A DNA stretch of 64,000 bases from Tessaracoccus defluvii (GCF_014489575.1 NZ_CP060789.1:1922001-1986000); one strand, 5' to 3'. Counted from the first letter of the stretch, positions 8,248 through 18,085 are shown. Numbers and translations are program-made. The notes: generated from the sequence alone by a model not told the origin.

Positions 8248-9333
8248 CTACGCCGCGAGCCGGGCAGCGGCCGCGGCGATCCGCTCGTCTGTCCCTGTCA
8301 GGGCGACGCGGACATGCTCCGGCGCCCCGTAGAAGTCGCCCGGCGCCACGAGGATCCCCCGGTCGGCGAGCCAGTCGACGGTCGCCCGGCAGTCCTCCCC
8401 GCGGGTCGCCCACAGGTACAGGGATCCCTCGGAGTGGTCGATCCGGAAGCCGGCGGCCTCCAGCGCGGGGCGCAGCACGGCACGGCGGGCCAGGTAGCGG
8501 GAGCGCTGCTCCTCGACATGGGCCTGGTCCGCCAGCAGCGCGATCATGGCACCCTGGATGGGTGCCGGCACGATCATGCCGAGATGCTTGCGGACCGCCA
8601 CCAGCTCCTGCACCACGGCGGGGTCGCCGGCGACGAAGCCGGCCCGGTAGCCCGCGGCGTTCGAGCGCTTGGACAGTGAATGGACGGCGAGCAGGCCGGC
8701 GAGGTCGCCGTCGTTGACGCGCGGGTCGAGCACCGAGACAGGCTCCGCCTCCCACGCGAACTCGCCGTAGCACTCGTCGCTGGCCAGGACGGCGCCGACG
8801 CGTCGCGCCGCCTGCACCCAGGCGCGGGTCTCGTCCAGGCTGAGGATCCGGCCCGTCGGGTTGCCCGGCGAGTTGATCCAGATGATGCGGGTGTCTGCGG
8901 GCACAGCGGCCGGATCGTCGAGCGGCACAGGACGCGCACCCGCCGTCAGCGCCCCCACCTCGTACGTGGGGTAGGCGGCCTCGGGGAAGACGACCGCCGC
9001 GCCGGCCCCGACACCCAGCAGGGTGGGCAGCCAGCCGACGATCTCCTTGGTGCCGATCACCGGCAGGACGCACTCGTCGGTCAGCGGCAGGGAGGCCCAG
9101 CGACGCTCGAGGTAGGCGCGGATCGCGGCCCGCGTCTCGGGCGCTCCCCACACCGTCGGGTATCCGGGCGCGTCACCAGCCGCGGCCAGGGCATTGATCG
9201 CGAGCCGCGGGGTCGGATCGACGGGGGTTCCGACCGAGAGGTCGACGATCCCGTCCCGGTGCGCAGCGGCACGGGTGCGCGCCGCGCTGAGCGTGTCCCA
9301 GGGGAAGTCGGGCAGGCGCGCGCCGAGTGACAT
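8248..9333 (-). CDS. dapC: succinyldiaminopimelate transaminase
   Basis: 361-residue class I/II aminotransferase. It converts N-succinyl-2-amino-6-ketopimelate to N-succinyl-LL-DAP with glutamate, using PLP. The PLP lysine lies in SLSKRSNAAGYRAGF, and INSPGNPTGRILSLDE is the conserved aminotransferase motif. The stop codon abuts that of the convergent lysozyme-like gene with no gap. It starts 2 bp after the stop of fdxA on the same strand; the fdxA-dapC pairing is characteristic of actinobacteria and separates it from other aminotransferases. Confidence 0.9.
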   Translation of the reverse strand: MSLGARLPDFPWDTLSAARTRAAAHRDGIVDLSVGTPVDPTPRLAINALAAAGDAPGYPTVWGAPETRAAIRAYLERRWASLPLTDECVLPVIGTKEIVGWLPTLLGVGAGAAVVFPEAAYPTYEVGALTAGARPVPLDDPAAVPADTRIIWINSPGNPTGRILSLDETRAWVQAARRVGAVLASDECYGEFAWEAEPVSVLDPRVNDGDLAGLLAVHSLSKRSNAAGYRAGFVAGDPAVVQELVAVRKHLGMIVPAPIQGAMIALLADQAHVEEQRSRYLARRAVLRPALEAAGFRIDHSEGSLYLWATRGEDCRATVDWLADRGILVAPGDFYGAPEHVRVALTGTDERIAAAAARLAA

Positions 9334-9335
9334 CC

Positions 9336-9653
9336 TCAGGCCTGAGGAGGCAGCGCCGCGACCACCGGGTGGTCGGCATCGATCACGCCGAGCTTGGCAG
9401 CGCCGCCCGGGGAACCGATCTCGTCGAAGAACTGGACGTTGACGTCGTAGTACTGGGCCTGATCCTCGGGGACGTCGTCCTCGTAGTAGATGGCCTCGAC
9501 CGGGCAGACGGGCTCACAGGCGCCGCAGTCGACGCACTCCTCCGGGTGGATGTAGAGCATGCGGTTGCCCTCGTAGATGCAGTCGACGGGGCACTCCTCG
9601 ACGCAGGCGCGGTCCTTCACGTCAACACACGGCAGACCGATGATGTACGTCAC
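9336..9653 (-). CDS. fdxA: ferredoxin (3Fe-4S/4Fe-4S type)
   Basis: 105 residues, a soluble small electron carrier. Two Cys clusters are visible: C9, C17, C21 and C25 (in CVEECPVDC) and C40, C43, C46 and C50 (CVDCGACEPVCP). The 50-residue acidic C-terminal extension is usual for the actinobacterial FdxA group. The upstream region contains AAGGAGATATC, a strong ribosome site before the ATG. It is first in the fdxA-dapC unit. Confidence 0.92.
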   Translation of the reverse strand: MTYIIGLPCVDVKDRACVEECPVDCIYEGNRMLYIHPEECVDCGACEPVCPVEAIYYEDDVPEDQAQYYDVNVQFFDEIGSPGGAAKLGVIDADHPVVAALPPQA

Positions 9654-9723
9654 TTCGATATCTCCTTCGTCGCGGCAGGGCAGCTCTCAGCTTACCGCTG
9701 TCCGCGGAAACCTTTGTCGGTGC

Positions 9724-11426
9724 TCAGGGCTCGCAGGTGATCCGGTCGCCCGCGCTGTACTTCCAGCTGAAGGGCTCACGCTTGGCGATCGCCCCGTCCT
9801 TGTAGAACAGGCGCTCCCAGTTGACGGTGAAGCCCCGGATGGGGGCCTGTGGCTCGCACTTCGGGTCGCCCTTCACCACCCGCTCTCCACCGGAGTAGAA
9901 GCCTGACTTCACCAGTTCGGTCGACGTCACCTTGTCCCAGGTGGGGATCGACCAGATCTGGAACGTGATGCTCCCACGCTGCCCCGACGACGAAGGGTTG
10001 ATGTAGCCGCGGATGTACGAGGGGTACTCGGTGTCGTTCTGGAAGCGCAGGTCGAGCGAGCCGTAGTAGATGGTCGCCTCGCGGCCCGCAGGGTACCGGT
10101 CGAAGTAGAGACTGTGCGGCTTGTGCTCGATGTCCTTGTAGCCGGCGAAGAAGGCGGCGTTGAACAGCGTGGTGGCGGACTGCGAGATGCCACCGCCGGA
10201 CTCCTTGACGAGCCTGCCCCCGCTGATCACATACCCGTCGATGAACCCGTTGGCGGCGGTGCGCTGGCCCAACGTGTCGTTGAGGGAGAAGATCTCGTCG
10301 GGCATGAGGACCGTGCCGTTGACGAGCGACGCGGCGCGCCCGAGGTTGGTGTTGCGGTAGGTCGCGTGCGGGTAGTACGTGGTGAACTCGCCGATGACCT
10401 CGAACGTGCCGAGCGCCTCCGCCTCGGCCGTCGTGAACTCCGGCTCCTGGACGATGACGTCGACCGGCGCCGTGCGCCCGGCCCCGGTCGCCATGGCCGC
10501 GAGCTTCGCGGCGGCGCCGAACGATTCGGGGTCGATGGTCTGGCCGACCTTGGCGGGGACCACCTGCACGCCGCCGTCGGCGAAGGTGAACGACGCGTCG
10601 GTCGCTTCGGTCAGCTCGAGCGCCTTCTGCGCCTCGGCGGTGGATTCCAGGAGCTTCGCGGCGTCGATGGTGCCGGTCAGATCCCCCGCCTCGGTGGTGT
10701 CGATGGTGGTGGCGGCCGCCAGCTGCTCGGCGGTCACCTCGAGGGTGCCCTGGGCGAGCGTCAGCGTGATGGGGCCGCTGACCAGCGGATCAGCGAAGGA
10801 GCTGACGAACCTGGCCGCGTCGGCGTCCGTGACAGCCGGCTCGTGGGTCTCGACCACGGCCTGGACCGTCTGCTCACCGTCGGCATAGGCGGAGGAGACG
10901 GCCTGCACCGTGAGGGGGACATCGAGTCCACGGCCATCGGTGGCCGGGGTGACCACGACCTTCGTGCCGTCGAGGGCCACGGTGGCGTCGATGCCGCCTT
11001 CCGCGAACTCCGGCGCGACGGCCTCGATCGCGGCGGTCAGCTCCGTCGGGTTGAGGAGCGTGACGAGCTCCACCTCGGAGCCTCCGGTCAGCGTGTGGAG
11101 CATCTCGGCGGGGTTCCAGCTGAAGCCGCCGCCCGCCGCGCGGACCGTCGCCTCGAAGTCGGGCTTCAGGCCGACCTCCGCCGGGACGAGCTGCACGCTC
11201 ACGTCGTCGGCGGTCAGCGTGATGGGGGCGGTGAAGGCGGGCCCGAGCTCCTGCTCCAGCTTCTCCTTCGCCTTCTCCGGGGACAGGCCGCCGATGGCGA
11301 CGCCATTGGCGCTGGCCTTGACCGGCACCTGGTTGCCCGCCAGGAAGTATCCGGCGACGTAGGCACCCCGACGAGGACGACGACACCCGAGATCACGCCG
11401 ATGGCGATCTTGCTGGACTTCTTCAA
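9724..11426 (-). CDS. VanW-family wall-associated protein, frameshifted near its 5' end
   Basis: The N-terminus MKKSSKIAIGVISGVVVLVG (from 11426, a signal anchor) is in one frame. The rest, GAYVAGYFLAGNQVPVKA onward, is in another. Adding one base to the four-C run at 11366-11369 joins them into about 567 residues. The body has two repeated peptidoglycan-binding-like domains (about 45-320), then the VanW domain with TYYPHATYRNTNLGRAA and ESGGGISQSATTLFNAAFFAG. VanW proteins accompany glycopeptide resistance or wall remodelling, but their biochemical role is unproven. Genuine mutation or sequencing error cannot be told apart here. Confidence 0.75.
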
Positions 11427-11511
11427 CGCACTATCCCTCCGCGGCCCGGTAGGCCGACCCAGTCCCCCATGGTACGAAACCCCGTGCCAGCGCCAAAGAC
11501 GACGCGTCAGT

Positions 11512-13181
11512 TCAGCCGACCCGGACGAGCGGCATGGACAGGGCGCCCGTGCCGACGAGGCCGACGCGGGCGGCCATCGACGTCAGCAGGGCATCCGTCG
11601 TCGGCAGCTCCGCACCACCCGTGGCCCGCTCGCTGGAGTTGGCGGGAAGGATCGTCGACAGCATGCCCTGGCTGCCCACGTGGGAGAGGGAGATGCGGTC
11701 GCGGTCCAGCCCAGCGAGGTCGCAGGCCCGCTCGATCGCCAGGCCGAGGCCGCCGATGTGGTCGACGAGGCCGCGCTCGACGGCGTCCGCGCCGGTCCAC
11801 ACCCGGCCGCGTGCCTTGCTCTCCAGATCCTCGTAGTCGAGCCCACGGTCGCCGGCGGCAAGGGTGGTGAAGTCGAGATAGATGCGGTCGAGCCAGCGGT
11901 TCAGCCGCTCCCAGTCCGCCTCCGTGAAGGGTTGGGCCGCGGAGAAGGTGCCTGCGGCTTCGCCGAAGGTCAGCGACTCGCGGATCAGGCCGAGCTTGTC
12001 GTACAGCCCGGCCGTGACCATCTTGCCCGCGAGGACACCGATCGAGCCGGTCAGCGTCGTCGCGTGGGCGACGATCTCGTTGGCCGCCATCGACACGTAG
12101 TACCCGCCGGAGGCGGCGTAGCTGCCCATCTGCGCGACGACCGGCTTGCCCGCCTCCTTCAGCCTGACGACGCCGCGGCGGATGAAGTCGCTGGCGACCG
12201 CGGAGCCACCGGGCGAGTCGACGGAGAATACGACCGCCTTCACGTTGTCGTCGCGCAGAGCGGTGCGCAGCTGCTCGTCGATCACGTCGGACCCGGCCGA
12301 CTGGCCGCCCAGCGACCTGGCCCGCGGCCGGTGACGATGGCGCCGCGCAGCGTGACGACGGCCACCTTGTCGCGGCCGGGGCGCAGGTTCCTGGCGATAG
12401 CGGCACGGTTCGTGTAGCGGTGGACGTACAGCAGGTTCTCCGGCGCCGCGTTCCACTCCCGCAGGACGGCCGCGTAGGCCTCGTCGCGGTAGCCGACGTG
12501 GTCGATGAGGCCCAGCTCGAGGGCGCGGGCCGGCTCGACGGGGGCCCCGTTGACGCCGTCTCGGACCTGCTCGACGGCGATGCCGCGCCGTCGGGCGACG
12601 GACGTGACGATCGTGTCGAGGAACGAGGCGCCCAGGCGGGTCATCATCTCCCGGTTGGCGTCGGTGACATGATCGGCCTGGTACTGGTCGGCGGCGGTCT
12701 TGTACTCGTGGCGCTGCCCGAACTGCGGCTCGACGCCGGCCTTCTCCAGGAGCCCCCGCAGCAGCAGGATCCCCAGCTCCAGCCCGTCGATGGCCAGCAT
12801 GCCGGTGGGCTGCACCCACACCTGCCGGGCGGCGGCCGCGATGTGGTAGCCGACGATGCCGTGGGCGAGCTCGCCGTAGCTCTCGGCCCACGCCATGGTC
12901 GGCTTCGACCGGCCGAACTTCTCGATGAGGTCGGCGATCTCCTCGGCGTGGGCGATGGACATGCCCGTCGGGGTCGCATGGACGATCAGCCCGAGGACCC
13001 GGTCGTCGGTCGCTGCGGCTGCGAGGTGGACGCGGACAGCCTCGAGCGTGGGGCTGTTGATGAGCTGCACGGCCTGCAGCGGGCTGCTGGGCCGCGCCGT
13101 CAGGACGCCCCTGGCGAGGTCGAGTTCGAGGACGACGGGCGTATTGCCGGTCAGGGTGGTCAGCAGATCCTTCAGCGCCAT
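11512..13181 (-). CDS. sppA: signal peptide peptidase SppA, 67K type, frameshifted in the middle
   Basis: The N-terminal half (from the ATG at 13181) reads to VTLRGAIVTGRGP. The C-terminal half, SLGGQSAGSDVIDEQLR to the end, is in the next frame; one missing base near 12315-12320 accounts for this. Restored, it is about 556 residues, the size of the double-domain SppA. The catalytic Ser is in SVDSPGGSAVASD and the Lys lies in the first domain, as in the E. coli enzyme, a membrane protease that clears cleaved signal peptides. No N-terminal membrane anchor is visible. The start follows a TATGCT box at 6 bases. Confidence 0.8.
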
Positions 13182-13187
13182 TGCCCC

Positions 13188-13193
13188 AGCATA
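13188..13193 (-). promoter_or_regulatory. -10 box of sppA
   Basis: TATGCT, then GGGGCA, then ATG on the minus strand. This also supports 13181 as the start rather than longer in-frame options. Confidence 0.5.
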
Positions 13194-13211
13194 CGGAGCC
13201 GGAACAAGAAC

Positions 13212-13241
13212 GAGGGGCCCTCCCAGCGGGAAGGGCCCCTC
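13212..13241 (-). terminator. terminator of tkt
   Basis: Perfect 10-bp stem GAGGGGCCCT/AGGGCCCCTC with a 10-base loop, 17 bp after the transketolase stop, followed on the minus strand by the T-rich GTTCTTGTT. It separates tkt from sppA. Confidence 0.7.
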
Positions 13242-13257
13242 ATCAGGGTCGGATGCG

Positions 13258-15315
13258 TCAGGCCAGGACGGACCGCGCCACGTCAGCCACGTTGGCCGCG
13301 GTGATGCCGAACTCCTCAAAGCACTTGGCACCCGACGCCGAGGCGCCGAAGTGCTCGATGCTGACCGAGGCGCCGGCGGCACCGACGTACTTGGCCCAGC
13401 CCATGGAGATGCCGGCCTCGACCGAGACGCGGGCCGTCACGGCAGCGGGCAGCACCGACTCGCGGTACTCGGCGGTCTGCTCGTCGAACCACTCCTGGCA
13501 GGGCATCGAGACGACGCGCGCGCCGACGCCGTCGGCCTCGAGCAGTTCCTGCGCGTCAAGCGCGACCTCGACCTCGGAGCCGCTGGCGATCAGGATCACC
13601 TGCAGGTCACCGGTGGCCTCGCTGAGGACGTAGCCGCCCTGGGCGAGGCCGTCGGCCGAGGCGTACTTCTCGCCACGGGCGACGGTGCGGAGGTCCTGGC
13701 GGGACAGGATCAGGCCGGCGGGACGGTCGGTGCGGCGCAGGATCTCGCCCCACGCCACGGACGTCTCGTTCGCGTCGGCAGGGCGGACCACGTCGAGCCC
13801 GGGGATCGCGCGAAGCGACGCCAGGTGCTCGATCGGCTGGTGCGTCGGGCCGTCTTCGCCGACGCCGACCGAGTCGTGCGTCCACACGAACACCGACGGC
13901 GTCTGCATCAGGGCGGCCAGGCGAACGGCCGGGCGCATGTAGTCGGCGAACACCAGGAAGGTGCCACCGTACGCGCGCGTCAGTCCCGACAGGTTGATGC
14001 CGTTGATGATGCCGCCCATGGCGTGCTCGCGGATGCCGAAGTGCAGCGTGCGGCCGTACGGGTTGCCCGCCCAGTCCTTGGTGACGCGCTCGGCGGGGAG
14101 GAAGCTGGGCTCACCCTTCATCGTCGTGTTGTTCGAGCCGGCCAGGTCGGCCGAGCCGCCCCACAGTTCGGGGAGCTGGGGGGCCAGTGCGGAGAGGACC
14201 TCGCCGGATGCGGCGCGGGTCGCCTTCTTGCCCTCCTCGAAGACGGGCAGCGCCAAGTCGGCGGGCAGCTTGCGGGCCTGCACACGCTGCAGCAGCGCGA
14301 CGCCGTCCTCGTTGCCGGTCTGCCAGGTGGCGAACTTCTCGTCCCAGGCTGCGCGGGCCGCCCGGCCACGCTCGGCGGCGTTGGCCCGGGCGTGCGCGAC
14401 GGCGGCCTCGTCGACGGCGAACGGCTCCTGCGCGAAGCCGAGGGCGTCCTTGAGTGCCGCGATCTCGTCGCCGCCGATCTTGGAGCCGTGCACCGAGTGG
14501 TTGCCCTGCTTGGTGGGCAGCGGCCAGCCGATGACGGTGGTCAGCTTGATGAAGCTGGGCTTGTCGGTGACGGCCTTGGCCGCCTCGATGGCCTCATAGA
14601 GGGCCTCGATGTCCTCGCGGTACTCGGTGCCGCCGTTGGTCCAGTCGACGTGCTGCACGTGCCAGCCGTACGCCGCGTAGCGGGCGCTGACGTCCTCGGT
14701 GAACGAGATGTCGGTCTCGCCCTCGATGGTGATGCGGTTGTCGTCGTAGATGAGGACGAGGTTGCCCAGGTTCTGGGTGGCGGCCAGCGAGGACGCCTCG
14801 GAAGCGACACCCTCCTGCAGGCAGCCGTCGCCGGCGATGGTGTACACGAAGTGGTCGAAGGGCGACTCGCCCTGCGGCGCCTCGGGGTCGAAGAGGCCAC
14901 GCTCGCGGCGGGCGGCCATGGCCATGCCGACGGCGTTCGAGATGCCGGCGCCCAGAGGGCCGGTCGTCGTCTCGACGAACGCGGTGTGGCCGTACTCGGG
15001 GTGACCCGGCGTCTTCGCACCCCAGGTGCGCAGCGCCTTGAGGTCGTCGAGTTCGAGGCCGAGGCCGGCGAGGTACAGCTGCGTGTACTGCGTCAGCGAG
15101 GCGTGGCCGGCCGACAGCACGAACCGGTCGCGGCCGATCCACTTGTCGTCGGCCGGGTCGGTGTTCATGACCTTCTGGTAGAGCAGGTACGCCACCGGCG
15201 CCAGCGAGATGGGCGTTCCGGGGTGGCCGTTGCCCACCTTCTCCACCGCGTCGGCGGCGAGGATGCGGGCGGTGTCGACGGCGCGAGCGTCCTTGTCGGT
15301 CCACTCAAATGTCAC
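13258..15315 (-). CDS. tkt: transketolase
   Basis: 685 residues, full length. It transfers two-carbon ketol units in the pentose phosphate pathway, using thiamine diphosphate and Mg2+. The TPP motif GDGCLQEGVASEASS with downstream YDDNRI (about residues 150-190), the N-terminal GHPGTPISLAP and the pyrimidine-domain segment GVGEDGPTHQPIEHLASLRA are all present. The start is GTG at 15315, preceded by TAGGACTCACC. Transcription ends at the hairpin at 13212-13241. The gene stands alone between sppA and a small hypothetical gene. Confidence 0.95.
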   Translation of the reverse strand: MTFEWTDKDARAVDTARILAADAVEKVGNGHPGTPISLAPVAYLLYQKVMNTDPADDKWIGRDRFVLSAGHASLTQYTQLYLAGLGLELDDLKALRTWGAKTPGHPEYGHTAFVETTTGPLGAGISNAVGMAMAARRERGLFDPEAPQGESPFDHFVYTIAGDGCLQEGVASEASSLAATQNLGNLVLIYDDNRITIEGETDISFTEDVSARYAAYGWHVQHVDWTNGGTEYREDIEALYEAIEAAKAVTDKPSFIKLTTVIGWPLPTKQGNHSVHGSKIGGDEIAALKDALGFAQEPFAVDEAAVAHARANAAERGRAARAAWDEKFATWQTGNEDGVALLQRVQARKLPADLALPVFEEGKKATRAASGEVLSALAPQLPELWGGSADLAGSNNTTMKGEPSFLPAERVTKDWAGNPYGRTLHFGIREHAMGGIINGINLSGLTRAYGGTFLVFADYMRPAVRLAALMQTPSVFVWTHDSVGVGEDGPTHQPIEHLASLRAIPGLDVVRPADANETSVAWGEILRRTDRPAGLILSRQDLRTVARGEKYASADGLAQGGYVLSEATGDLQVILIASGSEVEVALDAQELLEADGVGARVVSMPCQEWFDEQTAEYRESVLPAAVTARVSVEAGISMGWAKYVGAAGASVSIEHFGASASGAKCFEEFGITAANVADVARSVLA

Positions 15316-15453
15316 GGTGAGTCCTAACTACTTTGTCCAGTGAGCTTCGCTCAGCCTACCGTGACGGCCCCGCCGGCCCACCGTCGGGATCCTCAGAAGA
15401 GCAGATGCTCACGGCGAACAGGGTGACCGGTCACAGCCATGAGGCCTGAGGTG

Positions 15454-15690
15454 TCAGGACTCCGTGTAGTACAGGAACTGTGAGGCCCCGAGGTCGGCGG
15501 AGGGGCTGGCAGCCGGTTCGGCGGCCGGTTCGGCGGCCGATTCCCCGTCCGCGCCCGCGTCCTCCGCCTCGTGTGCGGCCGAGCGGGCCGCCCAGGTGTC
15601 GACGGGGCGAACGGTCTCCCCCAGCGCCTCGCGGACCTCCCGCTGCAGGCCGTCAGAGCCGGAATCGTCGAAGGTTCGGGTCTCGGGCAT
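15454..15690 (-). CDS. small acidic hypothetical protein (78 aa)
   Basis: 78 residues, rich in Ala, Glu and Asp, probably disordered in the middle (an AAEPAAEPAAS-type repeat) and ending FLYYTES. I recognise no family. It starts 2 bp past the stop of the phosphoribosyltransferase with GAAGGAGGGCTGAGG as a strong ribosome site, so the two are almost certainly co-translated. The function may relate to that enzyme, but nothing in the sequence shows how. Confidence 0.55.
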   Translation of the reverse strand: MPETRTFDDSGSDGLQREVREALGETVRPVDTWAARSAAHEAEDAGADGESAAEPAAEPAASPSADLGASQFLYYTES

Positions 15691-15692
15691 CC

Positions 15693-16196
15693 TCAGCCCT
15701 CCTTCGTGAGCGGGGGCTCGGCGGACCAGGGGAAAACGATCCATTCCTCGGTGGACTTCCAGACGAAGTCGGGCTGGACGATCGTGCGGGGCTTGGCGTA
15801 GAGGACGGCGGACCGGACATCGGCGCCGAACCCCCGCAGTAGCTTCAGCACGAGCCCCAGGGTGCGGCCTGAATCGGCCACATCGTCGACGACAAGGATC
15901 CGCTGCCCCTGCACCGACTCGGTGTCGAGCATCGGGGCCAGCAGGATCGGATCGGGCAGCGTCTGGTTGACGTCGGTGTAGAACTCGACGTTGATAGCGT
16001 CGCAGAGCTTGACCCCCAACGCGTAGGTCATCGCCCCCGCCAGCACCAGTCCGCCGCGGGCCACCGCGATGACAACGTCCGGGTGGAAGCCCGAGGCGAC
16101 GACATCGCGGGCCAGATCGCGCGACGCCCCGCCGAGCCCTTCCCAGGTGAGCACCTCTCGCGAGGCCAGGTCGTTCGAGTCCGCGTGGTAAGCCAT
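15693..16196 (-). CDS. type I phosphoribosyltransferase
   Basis: 167 residues. The PRPP-binding motif ILVVDDVADSGRTL (about residues 97-110) identifies the type I PRT fold, and AVARGGLVLAGAM supplies the PPi loop. Related proteins salvage guanine, xanthine or hypoxanthine, and this one looks closest to the xanthine/guanine-like group, but the base specificity cannot be read reliably. The ATG at 16196 follows TACCAT by 6 bases, preferable to the longer frame from 16277, which would run into the acetyltransferase gene. Confidence 0.8.
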   Translation of the reverse strand: MAYHADSNDLASREVLTWEGLGGASRDLARDVVASGFHPDVVIAVARGGLVLAGAMTYALGVKLCDAINVEFYTDVNQTLPDPILLAPMLDTESVQGQRILVVDDVADSGRTLGLVLKLLRGFGADVRSAVLYAKPRTIVQPDFVWKSTEEWIVFPWSAEPPLTKEG

Positions 16197-16202
16197 TTCG
16201 CT

Positions 16203-16208
16203 ATGGTA
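16203..16208 (-). promoter_or_regulatory. -10 box of the phosphoribosyltransferase gene
   Basis: TACCAT, spacer AGCGAA, ATG. It would also serve the 78-aa gene downstream. Confidence 0.45.
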
Positions 16209-16222
16209 GCCAGCCGCGGGCC

Positions 16223-16732
16223 TCAGTCCAGGTGCGGCCCCTCGAAGACGAGGGTAACGAACACGATGCTGAGCCACCGTCCGAACTTCCGACCCACCTC
16301 GGGCAGTCGTCCGGAGACCTGGAAGCCTAGCCGCTCGTGGAACGCGATCGAGGCCTCGTTGTCCGCGTCGATGACGCCGACCATGGCGTGGATGCCCCTG
16401 CCCCGGGCGTAGTCGATCAGCGCGTTGACGAGCATCCGGCCTCCGCCGGCCGCCCGATGCCCGGGGCGGATGTAGACGCTGTGCTCCACCGTGTGGTTGT
16501 AGCCGGCCAGGGCCCGGAATGTGCCGTAGCTGGCGAAGCCGAGGATCTGATCACCTTCGGCCAGAACGAGGATGGGGAAGTCGGCGGCGTTCAGGCGTTC
16601 GAACCAGGCCACCCGGTCGGCCAGCGTCACCGGCTCGATCGCGTACGACGCGGTGGTGCCGACACCAGCCTCGTTGTAGATCTCGGTGATGGCGGGAAGG
16701 TCGTCGCGGTGGGCTGGGCGGATCGTCGGCAT
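16223..16732 (-). CDS. GNAT N-acetyltransferase, phosphinothricin-acetyltransferase-like
   Basis: 169 residues with the complete GNAT fold. The acetyl-CoA loop is IRPGHRAAGGGRMLVNALID, preceded by the YNHTVEHSVYI strand, and the N-terminus IRPAHRDDLPAITEIYNEAG is typical of the Pat/bar-like subgroup. Such enzymes acetylate small amines, including methionine sulfone/sulfoximine and phosphinothricin. The physiological substrate here is unknown. Monocistronic, with its own promoter-like box. Confidence 0.8.
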   Translation of the reverse strand: MPTIRPAHRDDLPAITEIYNEAGVGTTASYAIEPVTLADRVAWFERLNAADFPILVLAEGDQILGFASYGTFRALAGYNHTVEHSVYIRPGHRAAGGGRMLVNALIDYARGRGIHAMVGVIDADNEASIAFHERLGFQVSGRLPEVGRKFGRWLSIVFVTLVFEGPHLD

Positions 16733-16738
16733 GGCCCC

Positions 16739-16744
16739 ATGCTA
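16739..16744 (-). promoter_or_regulatory. -10 box of the Pat-like acetyltransferase
   Basis: TAGCAT with a 6-base spacer (GGGGCC) to the ATG at 16732. Confidence 0.4.
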
Positions 16745-16832
16745 GGCGTCGGGGCGCTCTCGCCAGGGGGCGCCCGAAACCCGAATGCTCAGCCCGGGTC
16801 CGCGTTGGTGGAGCCGTATGCCACGACTGCCC

Positions 16833-16838
16833 TACCGT
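16833..16838 (+). promoter_or_regulatory. -10 box of the mutarotase-like gene
   Basis: TACCGT, spacer GTCCCC, ATG at 16845; it discriminates against the longer frame from 16785. Confidence 0.4.
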
Positions 16839-16844
16839 GTCCCC

Positions 16845-17660
16845 ATGAGCAGCCGAGCCGACGTCATCACCCGCACGGGTGACTGGGGCTCGATCGCGGT
16901 CTCGCCCTTCGGCGCGACGGTCGTGTCTTGGTGTCCCGACGGTGTCGAGAGGCTGTTCACTGCGTCGGACGCCTCCCCGGTCCTCGGAGAGATGTGGCAC
17001 GGCGGCATCCCCGTCTGTGCCCCGTGGTTCGGGCGGGGCCGGGGTGACTGGTCCGTGCCGCACCCGCACGGGTTGGTGAGTCGCGTCAGCTGGAGGCTGG
17101 TGGGCGAGGAGTCCCGGGTCGACGGCTGCATGCTGGAGTGGCGGACCGACGCGGCGGCCACCTCCCACCTCCCAGGGGCGCAGCACTATCCGCCCGATCT
17201 CGGCTACTCACTGCGCATCGAGGCATCGGCGACCGCGCTCGTGCTGTCGCTCCGCATCGACAGCCCCACCACCGAGGTCGTCGTGGATGAGGCGTTCCAC
17301 CCCTACCTGCGCACCGGCCTCCCAGCGACCGTGTCCGGGCTGAACGGCGTTGCTTTCCGTGATTTCGCGGCCGATCACGCGGGCTCGGAAGACTCCGCGC
17401 TCACCGTCGATCGTTACGTGGACCGCGTCTACTGTGGCGCTCCGGAGACGACGCTGACCGATGACGGAGCGCGTCTCGGCCTCGCGGGCGACGCCGCGTC
17501 CTCGCTGATCATCTGGAATCCGGGTCCAGGCTCGGGCATGGTTCCGGGTGACGAATGGCGCGACTTCGTGTGCATCGAGTACGGCAACGTGCAGGGCAAC
17601 GCGGTGACCATCCCGGCGGGCGGCGAGCACACGTTGCGGACGCTGCTGCAGGTCAGCTGA
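16845..17660 (+). CDS. D-hexose-6-phosphate mutarotase / aldose 1-epimerase family protein
   Basis: 271 residues with the galactose-mutarotase beta-sandwich pattern. GIPVCAPWFGRGRGDWSVPHPHGL contains the substrate-site His residues, DEAFHPYLRTG the second His, and VCIEYGNVQGNAVTIPAGGEHT the C-terminal Glu region seen in the YeaD-like hexose-6-phosphate group. It would interconvert sugar anomers in the cytoplasm. It overlaps the convergent Nudix gene by 8 bp. Substrate (free or phosphorylated hexose) is inferred from subgroup resemblance only. Confidence 0.78.
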   Translation: MSSRADVITRTGDWGSIAVSPFGATVVSWCPDGVERLFTASDASPVLGEMWHGGIPVCAPWFGRGRGDWSVPHPHGLVSRVSWRLVGEESRVDGCMLEWRTDAAATSHLPGAQHYPPDLGYSLRIEASATALVLSLRIDSPTTEVVVDEAFHPYLRTGLPATVSGLNGVAFRDFAADHAGSEDSALTVDRYVDRVYCGAPETTLTDDGARLGLAGDAASSLIIWNPGPGSGMVPGDEWRDFVCIEYGNVQGNAVTIPAGGEHTLRTLLQVS

Positions 17661-18072
17661 GCTTCCACTCCCCACCCAGCAGCGGCGCGATCCGCTCGGT
17701 GAAGAGCGGGGCCACGTCGACACCGTCGAACTCCGCCGGCCCCACCCAGCGCAGTGCCTCGATCTCAGCGGCCGGGGCCACCGCGTCGCCGGCCACGACC
17801 TCCGGCCACCGGAACGTCTCGGCCACGACGACGTGGTCAGCCTCGTTGGCGGCTGCCGCACGCAGTTCGCCGAGGTACTCGAGCCTCGCAGGATCCAGGC
17901 GCAGGCCCAACTCTTCCCGGACCTCCCTGGCACCGGCTTCGGCGGGCGACTCACCGGGGTGGGGCTTGCCGCCCGGGTTCATCCACATCGACGTGCCCCG
18001 TTTGCGCACCAACAGCACCCGGCCCTCCCGGTCGAGGAGGACGACGGCGGTGACATGGATGAGACGGGGCAT
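17653..18072 (-). CDS. NUDIX hydrolase
   Basis: 139 residues. The Nudix box is present at about residues 34-57, with the GGKPHPGE start and the REVREELGL core; Glu residues of REEL bind Mg2+. It cleaves a nucleoside diphosphate linked to another group; the exact substrate is not predictable, though the short MutT-like length suggests nucleotide sanitising or housecleaning. The ATG at 18072 has a TAGCGT box 7 bases upstream and lies back-to-back with pncA. Confidence 0.85.
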   Translation of the reverse strand: MPRLIHVTAVVLLDREGRVLLVRKRGTSMWMNPGGKPHPGESPAEAGAREVREELGLRLDPARLEYLGELRAAAANEADHVVVAETFRWPEVVAGDAVAPAAEIEALRWVGPAEFDGVDVAPLFTERIAPLLGGEWKLS

Positions 18073-18079
18073 GCCTGAG

Positions 18080-18085
18080 ACGCTA
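18080..18085 (-). promoter_or_regulatory. -10 box of the NUDIX gene
   Basis: TAGCGT with a 7-base spacer to ATG. Confidence 0.4.

Noticed and set aside
11366..11369. Programmed frameshift in the VanW gene
   Set aside because: No slippery heptamer or downstream pseudoknot; the same kind of deficit recurs in unrelated genes, which favours consensus error.
10114..12417. 767-codon plus-strand frame
   Set aside because: Antisense to the VanW gene and sppA, low-complexity composition, no start context.
12895..15327. 810-codon plus-strand frame
   Set aside because: Shadow of transketolase on the opposite strand; transketolase motifs are unambiguous.
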